A DNA stretch of 64,000 bases from Gallionella capsiferriformans ES-2 (GCF_000145255.1 NC_014394.1:1426001-1490000), one strand, 5' to 3'. Shown: positions 30,607 through 42,110, numbered from the stretch's first letter. Numbers and translations: made by a program. Notes: generated by a model not told the origin, from the letters alone.

Positions 30607-30947
30607 ATCGCGTGGTGGTGGGCGCTCACTACGGTCTGCGCGACTGGCTGTTTCAACGTGTCACAGCGGTGGTGATGGCGATCAGCAGCGTAACGCTGGC
30701 AGCTTATCTGTTGTGGCAATCGGACATGGACTATGATCGTTGGACGGGGTTGTTTTCCAGCCAACCGGTGCGGGCCTTTGCGCTGCTGTTTTTGATCAGT
30801 CTATTTTTCCATGCCTGGGTCGGTATCAGAGATATCGTGATGGATTATGTGAAGCCTGCCGCTGTGCGACTGGCGATACACATATTAGTCGTATTGGCGC
30901 TGATTATGTATTCGATTTGGTCCGTGCAAATTTTGTGGGGTATGTAA
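30600..30947 (+). CDS. sdhD: Succinate dehydrogenase membrane anchor subunit
   Basis: 115 residues, three membrane helices. The N-terminus HYGLRDWLFQRVTAVVMA and the heme-ligand helix FFHAWVGIRDIVMDYV are typical of SdhD. Together with SdhC it forms the quinone site and binds heme b. Start overlaps sdhC and sdhA follows after 3 bp. Confidence 0.93.
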   Translation: MVNRVVVGAHYGLRDWLFQRVTAVVMAISSVTLAAYLLWQSDMDYDRWTGLFSSQPVRAFALLFLISLFFHAWVGIRDIVMDYVKPAAVRLAIHILVVLALIMYSIWSVQILWGM

Positions 30948-30950
30948 AAA

Positions 30951-32714
30951 ATGGCAATTGCTAAACGGACGTTTGATGTGGTGGTGGTCGGTGCAGGGGG
31001 TTCAGGAATGCGCGCCGCTTTGCAACTGGCTCAGGCAGGACTCAAAGTTGCGGTGCTCTCCAAGGTGTTTCCGACGAGGTCTCATACGGTTGCAGCGCAA
31101 GGCGGCATCGCGGCTTCCCTAGGTAACGTCAATGAAGACAACTGGCACTGGCATATGTATGACACGGTCAAGGGTTCGGACTATCTGGGGGATCAGGATG
31201 CGATCGAATTCATGTGCCGCGCAGCGCCCGAAGTCGTTTACGAACTTGAACATTACGGCATGCCGTTTGACCGCTTGGATAGCGGCAAGATATATCAGCG
31301 CCCCTTCGGCGGACATATGCAGGATTACGGTAAAAATCCGGTGCAGCGCGCCTGTGCTGCGGCCGATCGTACCGGTCACGCACTGCTGCATACCCTGTAT
31401 CAGCAAAACGTCAAAGCCAACACCAACTTTTTCATCGAATGGATGGCGCTGGATTTAATCCGCGACGAAGACGGCGATGTGCTGGGCGTGACGGCCATGG
31501 AAATCGAGACCGGGGACGTGATGATGTTTCAGGCGCGCGCGACCTTGTTTGCCACGGGCGGGGCAGGGCGCATTTTTCATTCCAGCACCAACGCCTTTAT
31601 CAATACCGGCGATGGCTTAGGGATGGCAGCACGCGCCGGCATCCCGTTAGAAGACATGGAATTCTTTCAGTTTCACCCGACCGGTGTGTACGGCGCGGGG
31701 GTGCTGATCACTGAGGGCGTCAGAGGCGAAGGCGGTTATCTGGTAAACAAGGATGGCGAACGCTTCATGCCAAAATATGCGCCGAACGCTAAGGATCTGG
31801 CCAGTCGCGACGTAGTGTCGCGCGCCATGACCATCGAAATCAACGAAGGGCGCGGCTGCGGCCCGCACGGCGATCATGTGATGTTGAAGCTCGACCATCT
31901 GGGTGATGACGTGATCCGTCAGCGCCTGCCGGGCATCCGCGAAATCGCACTGAAATTCGCACACGTCGATCCTGCCAAGAGCCCGATTCCTGTTGTGCCG
32001 ACCGCACACTATATGATGGGCGGCATTCCGACCAATTATCACGGGCAAGTGGTCGCACCTTACAAGACGGGGCCTGATGAAGTGGTGCACGGCCTGTATG
32101 CGGTGGGTGAGTGCGCCTGCGTGTCGGTGCATGGTGCAAACCGTTTGGGCTGCAACTCGCTGCTCGATTTGCTGGTGTTCGGTCGTGAGGCCGGTCGTCA
32201 GATCATTGAAGATTTGAAGAGCAATCCGCATCCGAAACCGTTGCCAAGCGACGCGGCAGATCGCCCGTTGGCGCGCCTGGATCGTCTGGAAAATCAAAAG
32301 AATGGCGAGCGCGTTGCAGAAGTAGGCGATGCGATGCGCAGAAACATGCAAAAGCATTGCGGTGTGTTCCGTTTCCCTGAGTTGCTCAAAGCGGGTGTGG
32401 TCAATATCAAGGAAATCGCAGAGCGCGTGGCGCACACCGAGATCGGCGATAAGAGTCGCGTATTCAATACGGCGCGTATCGAGGCGCTGGAACTGGATAA
32501 CCTGATCGAAGTGGCGCAGGCAACGATGATCGCGGCAGAGGCTCGTAAAGAGAGCCGCGGCGCGCATGCGCGCGACGACTTCCAGGAACGGGACGATGTG
32601 AACTGGTTGAAACACAGTCTGTATTTTTCGGAAGGAAACCGCCTCGATTACAAGCCGGTGCGCCTAAAACCGCTGACTGTGGATTCTTTCCCGCTCAAAC
32701 CGAGAGTTTACTAA
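30951..32714 (+). CDS. sdhA: Succinate dehydrogenase flavoprotein subunit
   Basis: 587 residues. FAD site [21 protein letters not shown]; covalent-FAD histidine in [18 protein letters not shown]; substrate region [22 protein letters not shown] and catalytic-Arg motif [14 protein letters not shown]-terminal [19 protein letters not shown]. Oxidises succinate to fumarate and passes electrons to SdhB. It lies in the contiguous sdhCDAB operon. Confidence 0.97.
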   Translation: MAIAKRTFDVVVVGAGGSGMRAALQLAQAGLKVAVLSKVFPTRSHTVAAQGGIAASLGNVNEDNWHWHMYDTVKGSDYLGDQDAIEFMCRAAPEVVYELEHYGMPFDRLDSGKIYQRPFGGHMQDYGKNPVQRACAAADRTGHALLHTLYQQNVKANTNFFIEWMALDLIRDEDGDVLGVTAMEIETGDVMMFQARATLFATGGAGRIFHSSTNAFINTGDGLGMAARAGIPLEDMEFFQFHPTGVYGAGVLITEGVRGEGGYLVNKDGERFMPKYAPNAKDLASRDVVSRAMTIEINEGRGCGPHGDHVMLKLDHLGDDVIRQRLPGIREIALKFAHVDPAKSPIPVVPTAHYMMGGIPTNYHGQVVAPYKTGPDEVVHGLYAVGECACVSVHGANRLGCNSLLDLLVFGREAGRQIIEDLKSNPHPKPLPSDAADRPLARLDRLENQKNGERVAEVGDAMRRNMQKHCGVFRFPELLKAGVVNIKEIAERVAHTEIGDKSRVFNTARIEALELDNLIEVAQATMIAAEARKESRGAHARDDFQERDDVNWLKHSLYFSEGNRLDYKPVRLKPLTVDSFPLKPRVY

Positions 32715-32735
32715 GCTCATCGCTTAAGGAACGTT

Positions 32736-33431
32736 ATGAAATTCAGAATCTATCGTTACAACCCTGAAACGGATGCTGCGCCGCGCATGCAGACCTATGA
32801 TTTAAACATTGAATCAGGTGGCAAGATGCTGCTCGATGCGCTGGTGCTGTTAAAAGAGCAGGACGACAGTTTATCTTTGCGCAAATCCTGCCGCGAAGGC
32901 GTGTGCGGTTCGGATGCGATGAACATCAACGGCCGCAATGGTCTGGCGTGTATCACGCCGCTGTCCTCGCTCAAAGAGCCGGTGGAATTGCGTCCGCTCC
33001 CCGGATTGCCGGTGATCCGCGATCTGATCGTCGATATGACGCAGTTTTTCAAACAATATCATTCGATCAAGCCGTATCTGATCAATAATGACCCGCCGCC
33101 TGAAACCGAACGCCTGCAATCACCGGCGCAGCGTGAACATCTGAACGGGCTGTATGAGTGTATCTTGTGCGGTTGCTGCACCACGGCGTGTCCGTCGTTC
33201 TGGTGGAATCCGGATAAGTTTGTAGGTCCGGCCGGCTTGTTGCAGGCGTACCGTTTCATCGCCGACACGCGCGATCAGGCGACCAGTGAACGGCTGGATG
33301 ATCTGGAAGATCCTTACCGTTTATTCCGTTGCCACACCATCATGAATTGCGTGGACGTTTGCCCCAAAGAACTGAACCCGACTGAGGCCATCGGTCATAT
33401 CAAGGACTTGATGATTAAGCGCATGGTATGA
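32736..33431 (+). CDS. sdhB: Succinate dehydrogenase iron-sulfur subunit
   Basis: 231 residues. [2Fe-2S] ligands in SCREGVCGSDAMNINGRNGLAC, [4Fe-4S] in CILCGCCTTACPSFWW, and [3Fe-4S] in CHTIMNCVDVCPKELNP, all cysteines present. Electron-transfer subunit between FAD and quinone. It overlaps sdhE by 4 bp (ATGA). Confidence 0.97.
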   Translation: MKFRIYRYNPETDAAPRMQTYDLNIESGGKMLLDALVLLKEQDDSLSLRKSCREGVCGSDAMNINGRNGLACITPLSSLKEPVELRPLPGLPVIRDLIVDMTQFFKQYHSIKPYLINNDPPPETERLQSPAQREHLNGLYECILCGCCTTACPSFWWNPDKFVGPAGLLQAYRFIADTRDQATSERLDDLEDPYRLFRCHTIMNCVDVCPKELNPTEAIGHIKDLMIKRMV

Positions 33432-33760
33432 GAACTAAGGATCGTGGATTGAGGATTGAGGATCAAGTACAAGATGCTGGAAGAGGAGAGATCAGTTCGC
33501 TCAGTCCTCAGTCCTCCATGCTCGATCCTGCTGCTTTGCAGCGCGTGCGCTGGCGCTGCCGCCGCGGCCTGCTAGAACTCGATATCGTATTCGGACGCTT
33601 TGTCGATACGCACTATAGTGGATTAACCGCATCCGAGCGGCAGACATTTGATGAGTTATTGGACATGCCCGACAATCCGCTATGGGATATGATCTCGGGA
33701 AGAAAAGAAACTGAAACGGAATCACAAGCCGCCTTGCTTGCAAAAATTAAATCGGTGTAA
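33428..33760 (+). CDS. sdhE: FAD assembly factor SdhE with repeat-derived N-terminal extension
   Basis: Promotes covalent attachment of FAD to SdhA. 110 residues; typical family members are about 80-95. The core starts near residue 36 with [25 protein letters not shown], containing the conserved RGLLELD motif. The first ~35 residues ([20 protein letters not shown] and onward) are encoded by two facing arrays of a 7-bp repeat, so they look like an addition. The ATG at 33428 overlaps the sdhB stop as ATGA; an internal ATG at 33518 near the core would give a shorter protein and cannot be excluded. Confidence 0.88.
   Translation: MRTKDRGLRIEDQVQDAGRGEISSLSPQSSMLDPAALQRVRWRCRRGLLELDIVFGRFVDTHYSGLTASERQTFDELLDMPDNPLWDMISGRKETETESQAALLAKIKSV
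33437..33527. repeat. Facing inverted heptanucleotide arrays at the sdhE 5' end
   Basis: Left array from 33437: AAGGATC, GTGGATT, GAGGATT, GAGGATC. Right array from 33500: CTCAGTC, CTCAGTC, CTCCATG, CTCGATC. The second is in the opposite orientation to the first, with about 35 bp between. The whole stretch is translated as the N-terminus of SdhE. Confidence 0.87.
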
Positions 33761-33809
33761 TTTTAAGATTGGAAATCGGATGGAAAAAGAACTGGGCCAG
33801 GAAGTTAGC

Positions 33810-35093
33810 ATGAAAAAACGTGTCGCAACCCTAACGCTGGATGACGGCCGCCAGATTGAGTTGCCTATGATGTCTGGCACGCTGGGACCCGATGTGATCG
33901 ATATCCACAATCTTGTTAAATTGGGGATTTTTACCTACGACCCGGCCTTTTTTTCCACGGCGAGTTGTACCTCGGAAATCACCTATATTGATGGTGATGC
34001 GGGCTTGTTGTACTACCGTGGTTATCCAATCGAGCAACTGGCCGAAAAGTCGGACTTCCTCGAAGTGTGCTATCTGCTACTCAACGGGGCGTTGCCCGAT
34101 GCGACGCAAAAAGCTGAATTTGTACACAAGGTCACCACGCACACCATTGTGCATGACCAATTGATGAAGTTTTTCAACGGTTTCAGGCGCGATGCGCACC
34201 CGATGGCGGTGATGGTCGGCGTGGTCGGTGCCTTGTCCGCTTTTTATCACGATTCGCTCGATATCAATAATCCGGAACACCGGGATCTGGCCGCCATGCG
34301 CCTGTTGGGCAAAGTGCCGACCATCGCGGCCATGGCGTACAAATATCATAACGGTTATCCGTTTATGTACCCGAAGAACAAGTACAGCTATGTCGAAAAC
34401 TTTCTGTACATGATGTTCGCGACCCCTGCCGAAGAGTATGTGCCCAATCCCGTACTGGTCAAAGCGCTCGAACGTATCTTCATTTTGCATGCGGATCACG
34501 AACAGAACGCATCGACCTCGACCGTACGGTTGGCAGGTTCGAGTGGTGCCAATCCGTTTGCCTGTATGGCTTCGGGTATTGCAGCACTCTGGGGGCCGGC
34601 GCACGGCGGGGCGAATGAAGCGGCACTGACCATGCTGGAAGAAATTGGCGACACCTCCAAGGTTGCGCAGTTCGTGCAGGATGTCAAAGACAAAAAGCGC
34701 CTGTTGATGGGTTTTGGTCATCGCGTTTACAAGAATATGGACCCGCGCGCCTCGGTGATGCGCGAAACTTGCTACGAGGTGTTAAAAGAGCAGGGGCTGG
34801 AAAACGACAAATTGTTCAAGCTGGCGATGGAGCTTGAGAAAATTGCACTGAGCGATCCGTATTTTATCGAACGAAAATTGTATCCGAACGTCGACTTTTA
34901 TTCAGGCATCGTGCTGCGCGCATTGGGTATTCCGACCAATATGTTTACCGTTATTTTTGCAGTAGGCAGAACCATCGGCTGGGTGTCGCAGTGGAACGAA
35001 ATGATGGCGGCCAGCGATCGCAAGATCGGCCGCCCCCGTCAACTCTATATCGGCGCGACACGGCGCGATTTTTTACCTGTGGATGAACGGTGA
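33810..35093 (+). CDS. gltA: Citrate synthase
   Basis: Condenses acetyl-CoA and oxaloacetate. 427 residues, identical in length to E. coli GltA (type II). N-terminal [37 protein letters not shown]; active-site regions [33 protein letters not shown] and [14 protein letters not shown] chose the ATG at 33810 (AGGAAG upstream) instead of an in-frame start inside sdhE. Its stop overlaps the sucA GTG by 4 bp. Confidence 0.96.
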   Translation: MKKRVATLTLDDGRQIELPMMSGTLGPDVIDIHNLVKLGIFTYDPAFFSTASCTSEITYIDGDAGLLYYRGYPIEQLAEKSDFLEVCYLLLNGALPDATQKAEFVHKVTTHTIVHDQLMKFFNGFRRDAHPMAVMVGVVGALSAFYHDSLDINNPEHRDLAAMRLLGKVPTIAAMAYKYHNGYPFMYPKNKYSYVENFLYMMFATPAEEYVPNPVLVKALERIFILHADHEQNASTSTVRLAGSSGANPFACMASGIAALWGPAHGGANEAALTMLEEIGDTSKVAQFVQDVKDKKRLLMGFGHRVYKNMDPRASVMRETCYEVLKEQGLENDKLFKLAMELEKIALSDPYFIERKLYPNVDFYSGIVLRALGIPTNMFTVIFAVGRTIGWVSQWNEMMAASDRKIGRPRQLYIGATRRDFLPVDER

Positions 35094-37939
35094 GCACACA
35101 TTTTAACCAGATGATGCAGGATAGTTCGCTGCTGTTTGCGGCGCCCTTCGTCGAAGAATTGTATGAACAGTATCTGATCGATCCTGACAGCGTGACGGAC
35201 GAGTGGCGCGGCTACTTTGACGCATTGCCGCCCTGGAACAAAGCGGGGAGTGAGCAGCCGCACAGCCCGGTTCAGAATGCGTTTGAACTGATGCACGCCT
35301 CGGTGGCCGCAGCGCCTGATATGGAGCATGAGCGCAAACAGGTTAAGGTGCTGCAGCTGATCAACGCGCATCGTTTTTTGGGGCTGCGCGTCGCCAACCT
35401 GGATCCGCTTGCACGTCATGCCAAGCCTGTCGTGCCTGAGCTTGACCCTGCGCATTACGGACTGCTCGAGTCTGACATGAATACCATCTTTGAGACGGGC
35501 TCGCTGGTTGCAGCGGCACGTTTGACGTTGCGGGAAATCCTGCAGCTGCTGCGTCAGACATACTGCGGCAGCATCGGTGCAGAATACATGTATATCAGCG
35601 ATGTGCCGCAAAAGCGCTGGATACAGAATCGTCTGGAAGGCGTACGCGGACTGGCGGGTTATGATGCTGCACAACGCCGCCGAATCTTAGGGCGCCTTAC
35701 CGCCGCCGAGACGCTGGAGCGCTATCTGCACACCAAATTTGTCGGACAAAAGCGCTTTTCGCTCGAAGGCGGCGATACGCTGGTGCCATTGCTCGACCAT
35801 CTGCTGCAGAGGGCCGGCGGTCAGGGTGTTAAGGAAGCCGTCATCGGTATGGCGCATCGCGGACGACTGAATGTGCTGGTAAATATTCTGGGCAAGCAGC
35901 CCTCGATGTTATTCGCTGAGTTCGAGGGCATACATGCCGAACATCTGACCTCAGGTGACGTGAAATACCATCAGGGATTTTCGGCCGACATCGAAACCGC
36001 AGGTGGCAAGTTGCACGTGGCGCTGGCCTTTAATCCGTCGCACCTTGAAATCGTCAATCCGGTCGTAGAAGGTTCGGTCCGCGCCCGCCAGCATCGCTTA
36101 AAGGATCTCGAAGGCAAAAAGGTTATCCCGATTCTGTTGCACGGTGATGCGGCGTTTGCGGGGCAAGGCGTCGTGATGGAAACACTGGCCATGTCGCAGA
36201 CGCGTGGCTATCGCACTGGCGGTACCGTACACATCATCATCAACAACCAGATCGGTTTTACGGCATCTGACTCGCGCGATGTGCGTTCCAGCCAGTATTG
36301 CAGCGATGTGGCGAAGATGATCGATGCGCCGATTTTTCATGTTAACGGCGACGATCCGGATGCGGTGATGCTGATTACCGAGATTGCACTCGATTACCGC
36401 ATGCAATTTGGCCGCGATGTAGTGATCGACATGGTGTGCTTCCGTAAACTGGGGCACAACGAGCAGGACGAGCCGTTAGTCACGCAGCCCTTTATGTATC
36501 GATTTATCCGCCAGCATCCGGGCACTCGTGCGGTATATGCCGAGCGTCTGGTTAAAGAAGGCGTGATTGAGGCAGGCGAGGGTGAGGCGATGATCGCAAG
36601 CTACCGCCAGGCGATGGATGAAGGGCGCAACTCGATCCAGCCGGCAATTGAAAAAGCTGAAAAACCCGTTTCCAGCTGGTCCGGTCTTAAAACCGGCACG
36701 AAGTGGAATACGCCGGTCGATACCACCGTATCCTTAGCGCGACTGCAGCAACTGGGGCGCGTGCTGACGACCATACCGGATAACTTTATCCTGCAATCCC
36801 GGGTACAGAAAATCGTTGAGGATCGCTCGGCCATGGCGCGCGGCGAATTGTCGCTCGATTGGGGTATGGCGGAAAATCTGGCTTACGCGACCTTGCTTAC
36901 CGAAGGGTATCCGGTGCGTCTGTCAGGTCAGGATTCCGGTCGCGGCACCTTTTTCCACCGTCATGCGACCTGGCACGACCAGAATCGCGTGGTCTGGCAC
37001 GAAGGCATACACATTCCGTTGCAGCATCTGGCACAGAATCAGTCCGATTTCGTTGTGATCGATTCACTCTTGTCCGAAGAGGCGGTACTCGGTTTTGAAT
37101 ACGGCTATGCAACGGCCGAGCCTAACACCCTCGTGTTGTGGGAAGCGCAGTTCGGTGATTTTGCCAACGGCGCTCAGGTCGTGATTGATCAGTTTATCGC
37201 CTCAGGCGAAGTCAAATGGGGCCGTTTATGCGGACTGGTGATGCTGCTGCCGCACGGCTACGAAGGGCAGGGGGCCGAACACTCGTCGGGCCGCATCGAA
37301 CGCTATTTGCAATTGTGTGCCGATTACAACATTCAGGTGTGCGTACCGTCGACACCGGCGCAGATGTTCCATCTTCTGCGTCGTCAGATGTTGCGCCCAA
37401 CGCGCCGGCCGCTGATTGTGTTTACGCCTAAGAGTTTGCTGCGCAGCAAGGACGCCGCATCTCCCTTGACCGATTTCACGGACGGCAGTTTCCGAGCCGT
37501 CATCGGGGAAGTCGAAGCGCTCGCCGTTGACAAGGTGCGCCGCATTATCGCGTGTAGCGGCAAGGTCTACTACGATCTGCTTAATGCACGCCGCGCCAAG
37601 GGTATAGAGGATATGGCGATCATCCGTATTGAACAGCTCTATCCCTTCCCGCATGAAGCGTTTGCAGCACAGGTCGCAGCCTACCCGAATGCAACCGAAA
37701 TGGTCTGGTGTCAGGAAGAGCCGGGCAATCAAGGTGCATGGCATCGCATTCAGCACTATTTGTCGCGCCACTTACGTCAGGGTATGCGACTCGAATACGC
37801 GCTGCGACCGTCCTCTGCAGCACCGGCAGCAGGTTATCTCGCGGTACACAACGAACAGCAGAAAGCGGTGATCGAAGCCGCCTTCCGTCCCGATCTCGAT
37901 ATCAAGAATATTCCAGGAGCAGGTCATGAGCATCATTGA
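35090..37939 (+). CDS. sucA: 2-oxoglutarate dehydrogenase E1 component
   Basis: Thiamine-diphosphate-dependent decarboxylase of the 2-oxoglutarate dehydrogenase complex. 949 residues (E. coli 933). N-terminal E2-contacting segment [29 protein letters not shown]; core [44 protein letters not shown] and NNQIGFT; C-terminal [24 protein letters not shown] and [13 protein letters not shown] start coupled to gltA. It overlaps sucB by 14 bp. Confidence 0.96.
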   Translation: MSTHFNQMMQDSSLLFAAPFVEELYEQYLIDPDSVTDEWRGYFDALPPWNKAGSEQPHSPVQNAFELMHASVAAAPDMEHERKQVKVLQLINAHRFLGLRVANLDPLARHAKPVVPELDPAHYGLLESDMNTIFETGSLVAAARLTLREILQLLRQTYCGSIGAEYMYISDVPQKRWIQNRLEGVRGLAGYDAAQRRRILGRLTAAETLERYLHTKFVGQKRFSLEGGDTLVPLLDHLLQRAGGQGVKEAVIGMAHRGRLNVLVNILGKQPSMLFAEFEGIHAEHLTSGDVKYHQGFSADIETAGGKLHVALAFNPSHLEIVNPVVEGSVRARQHRLKDLEGKKVIPILLHGDAAFAGQGVVMETLAMSQTRGYRTGGTVHIIINNQIGFTASDSRDVRSSQYCSDVAKMIDAPIFHVNGDDPDAVMLITEIALDYRMQFGRDVVIDMVCFRKLGHNEQDEPLVTQPFMYRFIRQHPGTRAVYAERLVKEGVIEAGEGEAMIASYRQAMDEGRNSIQPAIEKAEKPVSSWSGLKTGTKWNTPVDTTVSLARLQQLGRVLTTIPDNFILQSRVQKIVEDRSAMARGELSLDWGMAENLAYATLLTEGYPVRLSGQDSGRGTFFHRHATWHDQNRVVWHEGIHIPLQHLAQNQSDFVVIDSLLSEEAVLGFEYGYATAEPNTLVLWEAQFGDFANGAQVVIDQFIASGEVKWGRLCGLVMLLPHGYEGQGAEHSSGRIERYLQLCADYNIQVCVPSTPAQMFHLLRRQMLRPTRRPLIVFTPKSLLRSKDAASPLTDFTDGSFRAVIGEVEALAVDKVRRIIACSGKVYYDLLNARRAKGIEDMAIIRIEQLYPFPHEAFAAQVAAYPNATEMVWCQEEPGNQGAWHRIQHYLSRHLRQGMRLEYALRPSSAAPAAGYLAVHNEQQKAVIEAAFRPDLDIKNIPGAGHEHH

Positions 37940-39071
37940 AGTTAAAGTACCGCAATTATCCGAATCCGTTTCAGAAGCAACGCTGCTGACCTGGCACAAA
38001 AAGGTGGGCGATGCGGTGCTCGAAGGTGAAAATCTGATCGACGTTGAAACCGACAAAGTGGTGATGGAACTGCCTGCTTCTAAGAGCGGCGTGCTGAAAA
38101 AAATCATAAAGGCGGACGGCGATAAGGTCGGCAGTGAAGAGCTGATTGCGCTGATCGACACGACGGCGGTCGCAACGGCTGCGCCCGCCGCTGCAAAAAT
38201 CGATGCACCCGTACCGCCTTCGGTACGCAAACTGGCGCATGAGCTCGACATCGATGCGGCCAGCTTAGAGGGCAGCGGGCGCGCAGGTCGCGTGACCAAA
38301 GAGGATGTGCTGAGTGCTGCAACACCGAAAGCAGCCCCCATTTTACCGTCAGCCGCAGCTCCAGCCGGCGGCCGTCCCGAGCAGCGCGTCCCGATGACGC
38401 GTATTCGTCAGCGCATCGCCGAGCGTCTGGTGCAATCGCAACAGACGGCCGCCATCCTCACCACCTTTAATGAGGTGAATATGCAGCCGGTGATCGATCT
38501 GCGTACGAAATACAAAGATGCGTTCGAAAAGAAACACGGTGTAAAGCTCGGGTTCTCGAGCTTCTTCGCTAAGGCGGCCGTGTATGCGCTGCAAAAGTTC
38601 CCTATCGTCAATGCGTCGGTGGATGGCACCGACATCATCTATCACGGCTATTTCGACATCGGCATCGCGATCGGCAGCGAGCGCGGACTCACGGTGCCTA
38701 TTCTGCGCGATGTGGACAAACTGAGTTTTGCCGATATCGAAAAGCAAATTGTGGATTTCGGCGCAAGGGCTAAAACGGGTAAGCTCACGATGGAAGAGTT
38801 GACCGGCGGCACGTTCTCCATTTCCAACGGCGGCACCTTCGGTTCCATGCTGTCCACACCGATCATCAATCCACCGCAGGCAGCGATCTTGGGGATACAC
38901 GCGACCAAAGACCGTGCCGTGGTCGAAAACGGTCAGATCGTGATCCGCCCGATCAACTATCTGGCCGTGTCCTACGATCATCGCATCATCGATGGTCGTG
39001 AGGCGGTGCAGTTTCTGGTCGCCATCAAGGAAGCGCTCGAATCCCCTGAACGCATGCTGCTGGATCTGTAA
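37926..39071 (+). CDS. sucB: 2-oxoglutarate dehydrogenase E2 component (dihydrolipoyl succinyltransferase)
   Basis: 381 residues, slightly shorter than E. coli SucB (405) because the Ala-rich linkers are short. One lipoyl domain with lipoylated Lys in [13 protein letters not shown]; peripheral subunit-binding domain [32 protein letters not shown] (about 98-130); catalytic domain ending in [16 protein letters not shown] with the His and Asp of the active site. It needs an E3 (lipoamide dehydrogenase), but the next gene is not lpdA. Confidence 0.96.
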   Translation: MSIIEVKVPQLSESVSEATLLTWHKKVGDAVLEGENLIDVETDKVVMELPASKSGVLKKIIKADGDKVGSEELIALIDTTAVATAAPAAAKIDAPVPPSVRKLAHELDIDAASLEGSGRAGRVTKEDVLSAATPKAAPILPSAAAPAGGRPEQRVPMTRIRQRIAERLVQSQQTAAILTTFNEVNMQPVIDLRTKYKDAFEKKHGVKLGFSSFFAKAAVYALQKFPIVNASVDGTDIIYHGYFDIGIAIGSERGLTVPILRDVDKLSFADIEKQIVDFGARAKTGKLTMEELTGGTFSISNGGTFGSMLSTPIINPPQAAILGIHATKDRAVVENGQIVIRPINYLAVSYDHRIIDGREAVQFLVAIKEALESPERMLLDL

Positions 39072-40051
39072 TGACCTTTCAGGCCTATCGCATTTTTGAG
39101 GAAAACGGCGCGTCCGCGGGGCGCTTTGTTGATTTGACGCTGGATGATCTCGATTCCGGCGACGTGGTGATCCGCTCGCATTACTCCAGCGTGAATTACA
39201 AGGATGCACTGGCGGCAACCGGTACGGGTAAAGTCATACGCCGTTTTCCCTGTGTGGGCGGTATCGATGTATCGGGTGTGGTCGAAAGCTCATCGGATGC
39301 ACGCTTTAAGGCAGGCGACGAGGTGCTGGTGACCGGTTACAACCTCGGGGTGTCGCATGACGGCGGTTTTTCTGAAACCGTGCGCGTACCAGCTGACTGG
39401 GTCGTGCCGCTGCCTGCGGGACTGAGTTTGTTTGATGCGATGGCGCTGGGAACGGCAGGCTATACCGCCGCGTTAGCGATCCACAGGATGGAGCAAAACG
39501 GCCTGAGCCCCGAGCAGGGGCGCGTGATCGTGACAGGTGCGACAGGCGGGGTGGCGAGTCTGTCCATCGTGATGCTCTCGCAGTTAGGCTATACGGTCAC
39601 AGCGTTAACCGGCAAGGCGAATGAGCACGACTATTTGAGTTCGCTGGGGGTGAGTGAGATTATCTCGCGTCACGATCTGGTGATGGGCACGCGTCCGATG
39701 GAAAAGGCCCTGTGGGCGGGCGCTGTCGATTCAGTCGGCGGCGAAACACTCGCGTGGCTCACGCGCACCATGGCGCAAAACGGCGTGATTGCAAGCTTCG
39801 GCAATGCCGGCGGGGTTGAATTTCATACCACCGTGTTGCCCTTCATCTTGCGCGGCGTTACGCTGATCGGTGTCGATTCTGCCGCAACCCCGATGCCACT
39901 GCGTCAGCGTGTCTGGCAGCGTCTGGCAAGCGATCTTTATCCTAAAAAACTCGCGCAAGTGGCGCACACGTTGCCCTTCGAGCGCTTAGCGGAGGCTTTT
40001 GATCCCTTGCTGCAAGGCAAAGGGGTCGGGCGCACGGTGATTCAATTTTAG
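39071..40051 (+). CDS. acuI: Acrylyl-CoA reductase-like MDR oxidoreductase (AcuI/YhdH family)
   Basis: 326 residues, zinc-free medium-chain dehydrogenase/reductase. SSVNYKDALAATGTGKVIRRFPCVGGIDVSGVV, FKAGDEVLVTGYNLGVSHDGGFSE and the NADPH loop VTGATGGVASLSIVMLSQLGY are characteristic of YhdH/AcuI, which reduces acryloyl-CoA to propionyl-CoA with NADPH. Its start overlaps the sucB stop by one base (TAATG), so it is translated with the TCA genes, in the place where lpdA is found in many relatives. A role in detoxifying acryloyl-CoA is inferred from the family only. Confidence 0.85.
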   Translation: MTFQAYRIFEENGASAGRFVDLTLDDLDSGDVVIRSHYSSVNYKDALAATGTGKVIRRFPCVGGIDVSGVVESSSDARFKAGDEVLVTGYNLGVSHDGGFSETVRVPADWVVPLPAGLSLFDAMALGTAGYTAALAIHRMEQNGLSPEQGRVIVTGATGGVASLSIVMLSQLGYTVTALTGKANEHDYLSSLGVSEIISRHDLVMGTRPMEKALWAGAVDSVGGETLAWLTRTMAQNGVIASFGNAGGVEFHTTVLPFILRGVTLIGVDSAATPMPLRQRVWQRLASDLYPKKLAQVAHTLPFERLAEAFDPLLQGKGVGRTVIQF

Positions 40052-40091
40052 AATGCCTTGAAATAACGCATCCAGCGCAGCGCGGGCCCGC

Positions 40092-40865
40092 TTAAAAACT
40101 GTCCCGCCACTGCCTGAGCGCCGCGAAGACGGCTGCTTCAGATGTATCAGTCAACCCCCGTTGTTGCAGTGATCGTATGATGGCCGTTTCCGTGCAGCGC
40201 AAAAATGGATTGGTGGCTTTTTCGAGTGCGAGGGTAGATGGCACGGTCGATAAGTTCGCAGCACGCAGTCTCGCTGTGTCGGCGATGCGAATTTTTAAGG
40301 CGGCATTGTCCGGCTCGCAAACAGCGGCGAAGCGCAGATTGGACGCGGTGTATTCGTGTGCACAGTACGCAAGCGTCGCCTCTGGCAGCATGGATATGCG
40401 TTGCAGCGAATGGTGAAGTTGCGCAACGCTGCCTTCGAAGCTCTTGCCGCAACCAGCACCGAACAGGACATCGCCACAAAACAGGAGGGGGGGCACCGCG
40501 TTTTGGGCAAAAAAAGCGATATGATCGTCCAAGTGGCCCGGGATTTCCATGATGTCAAACACCAGACCGAATGCATCCAGCCTGACCTGTTCCCCTTCCA
40601 GAAGTGCGTGGGTGATATGAGGATTTTTTTCATGTCGACGACCATAGACCGCCACGTTGTATACTGCGCGCAATTTTTCGATCCCGCCGACATGGTCGTG
40701 GTGGCGATGGGTGCAGAAAATGCCTGTAAGCTTGAGATTGTTTTCCGCTAAATAGGCCAGTACCGGTACGGCATCACCGGGATCGACCACAACCGCCTCG
40801 CTGTCGTTGTGGATAGCCCAGATATAATTGTCCTGAAAGGCGGGGAGTGCGGTGATTTTATACAT
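40092..40865 (-). CDS. gloB: Hydroxyacylglutathione hydrolase (glyoxalase II)
   Basis: Hydrolyses S-lactoylglutathione to lactate and glutathione. 257 residues of the metallo-beta-lactamase fold, with the binuclear metal motif THRHHDHVGG, then IPGHLDDHIAF (family: PGHT-H), CGDVLFGAGCGKSFEG and CAHEYTASNLRFA. The ATG at 40865 starts MYKITALPAFQDNYIWAI as in other GloB proteins; an upstream TTG is in frame. Divergent from the yafS-like gene with 20 bp between the starts, an arrangement shared with E. coli. Confidence 0.94.
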   Translation of the reverse strand: MYKITALPAFQDNYIWAIHNDSEAVVVDPGDAVPVLAYLAENNLKLTGIFCTHRHHDHVGGIEKLRAVYNVAVYGRRHEKNPHITHALLEGEQVRLDAFGLVFDIMEIPGHLDDHIAFFAQNAVPPLLFCGDVLFGAGCGKSFEGSVAQLHHSLQRISMLPEATLAYCAHEYTASNLRFAAVCEPDNAALKIRIADTARLRAANLSTVPSTLALEKATNPFLRCTETAIIRSLQQRGLTDTSEAAVFAALRQWRDSF

Positions 40866-40885
40866 GGGTATTTGAAAGTTGAGAG

Positions 40886-41656
40886 ATGACAGATTGTAAG
40901 TCAACTGCGCGAAGTTTGAGCGAGTGGTTTGCCACCACGCCGGGCGGCTATGTGCTCGACTATGAACAGGCCTGGTTTGACCGTTCTGTAAACGATATCT
41001 TTGGCTACAACGCGCTGCAACTGGGATTGTCCGGACACGATTTTTTGCGCAATAGTCGCATCCCTTTGCGCTTTAGCGGCGAAGACAAAACAGGCGCGGC
41101 CCTCAGGCTATGCGCAGACGAATTACCGATCGCCTGCGGGAGTCTCGATCTGGTGCTGCTGCCACACCTGCTGGAATTTTCAGCACTGCCTCATGCCATT
41201 TTGCGCGAGGTTGAGCGGGTACTCAGAGCCGAGGGCAGCCTGATTATCAGTGGTTTTAATCCGCACAGTTTATGGGGGCTGCACCGCACGATGGTCAGGC
41301 GTCAGGGTTATCCTTGGTGCGGCCATTTTATCGCGCTGCACAGGCTACGCGACTGGCTGTCTTTGCTGGGCTTTGAAGTGGCAGAAATCAGCTTCGATGC
41401 GTATGCGCCGCCGTTTCAGCAATGGCTGTCGCGTACGGATTTGATCGAGTCGGCAGGCAAGCGCTGGTGGCCGGCAAGCGGCGGGGTGTATTTTGTGCAC
41501 GCCATCAAACGCGTACCGGGCATGCGTCTGCTCAAGCCTAGCTGGAATGCAGGATTGGTTAAAAAACTGCTGCCGGTGGCACCCAAACTGAATAATCCGC
41601 AGCGCGGCGACACGGCCAGCTGCGACAATAATGTGAACAGGTTAGATCATGAATAG
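40886..41656 (+). CDS. YafS-like SAM-dependent methyltransferase
   Basis: 256 residues, class I methyltransferase fold. [55 protein letters not shown] covers motifs around the substrate side of the SAM fold; the Gly-rich motif I is not clear in the N-terminal part ([10 protein letters not shown]), which is unusual. The neighbourhood gloB - this gene - rnhA - dnaQ matches E. coli gloB-yafS-rnhA-dnaQ, which supports the YafS assignment. Its substrate is unknown. It overlaps rnhA by 8 bp. Confidence 0.8.
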   Translation: MTDCKSTARSLSEWFATTPGGYVLDYEQAWFDRSVNDIFGYNALQLGLSGHDFLRNSRIPLRFSGEDKTGAALRLCADELPIACGSLDLVLLPHLLEFSALPHAILREVERVLRAEGSLIISGFNPHSLWGLHRTMVRRQGYPWCGHFIALHRLRDWLSLLGFEVAEISFDAYAPPFQQWLSRTDLIESAGKRWWPASGGVYFVHAIKRVPGMRLLKPSWNAGLVKKLLPVAPKLNNPQRGDTASCDNNVNRLDHE

Positions 41657-42110
41657 TGAAATTGTAGAAATTTTTACCGACGGGGCCTGCAAGGGGAATC
41701 CGGGCGTCGGCGGCTGGGGCGCATTGCTGCGCAGCAAAGGCGTGCAGCGCGAACTGTTTGGCGGCGAAGCCCATACCACGAACAACCGGATGGAATTGAT
41801 GGGCGCCATCTCGGCGCTCGAAGCGTTGACGCGGCGCTGTCAGGTGAAATTGCATACTGATTCCAAATACGTGCTGCAGGGCATTACAACCTGGCTGGCA
41901 GGCTGGAAGCGCGCAGGGTGGAAGACCTCCAGCCGGCAACCTGTCAAAAATGAAGATTTGTGGCGTCGCCTCGATGCGCTGGTGATCCAGCACGAGATCG
42001 AGTGGGTGTGGGTCAAAGGGCATTCCGGTCATGCGGGGAACGAACACGCGGATGAACTGGCTAATCGCGGGGTTGCGATGATACAAGAACAAGCGAACGG
42101 AATGCTTTAA
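41649..42110 (+). CDS. rnhA: Ribonuclease HI
   Basis: Cleaves RNA in RNA-DNA hybrids. 153 residues, the family length. Catalytic carboxylates: Asp11 in [12 protein letters not shown], Glu in NNRMELMGA, Asp in [12 protein letters not shown] and Asp in [12 protein letters not shown]; the conserved His is in VKGHSGH. It overlaps its neighbours on both sides (8 bp and 1 bp). Confidence 0.96.
   Translation: MNSEIVEIFTDGACKGNPGVGGWGALLRSKGVQRELFGGEAHTTNNRMELMGAISALEALTRRCQVKLHTDSKYVLQGITTWLAGWKRAGWKTSSRQPVKNEDLWRRLDALVIQHEIEWVWVKGHSGHAGNEHADELANRGVAMIQEQANGML

Noticed and set aside
31647-32615. 322-codon minus-strand ORF opposite sdhA
   Set aside because: Shadow of sdhA, which has all catalytic motifs; long antisense frames are common at this base composition.
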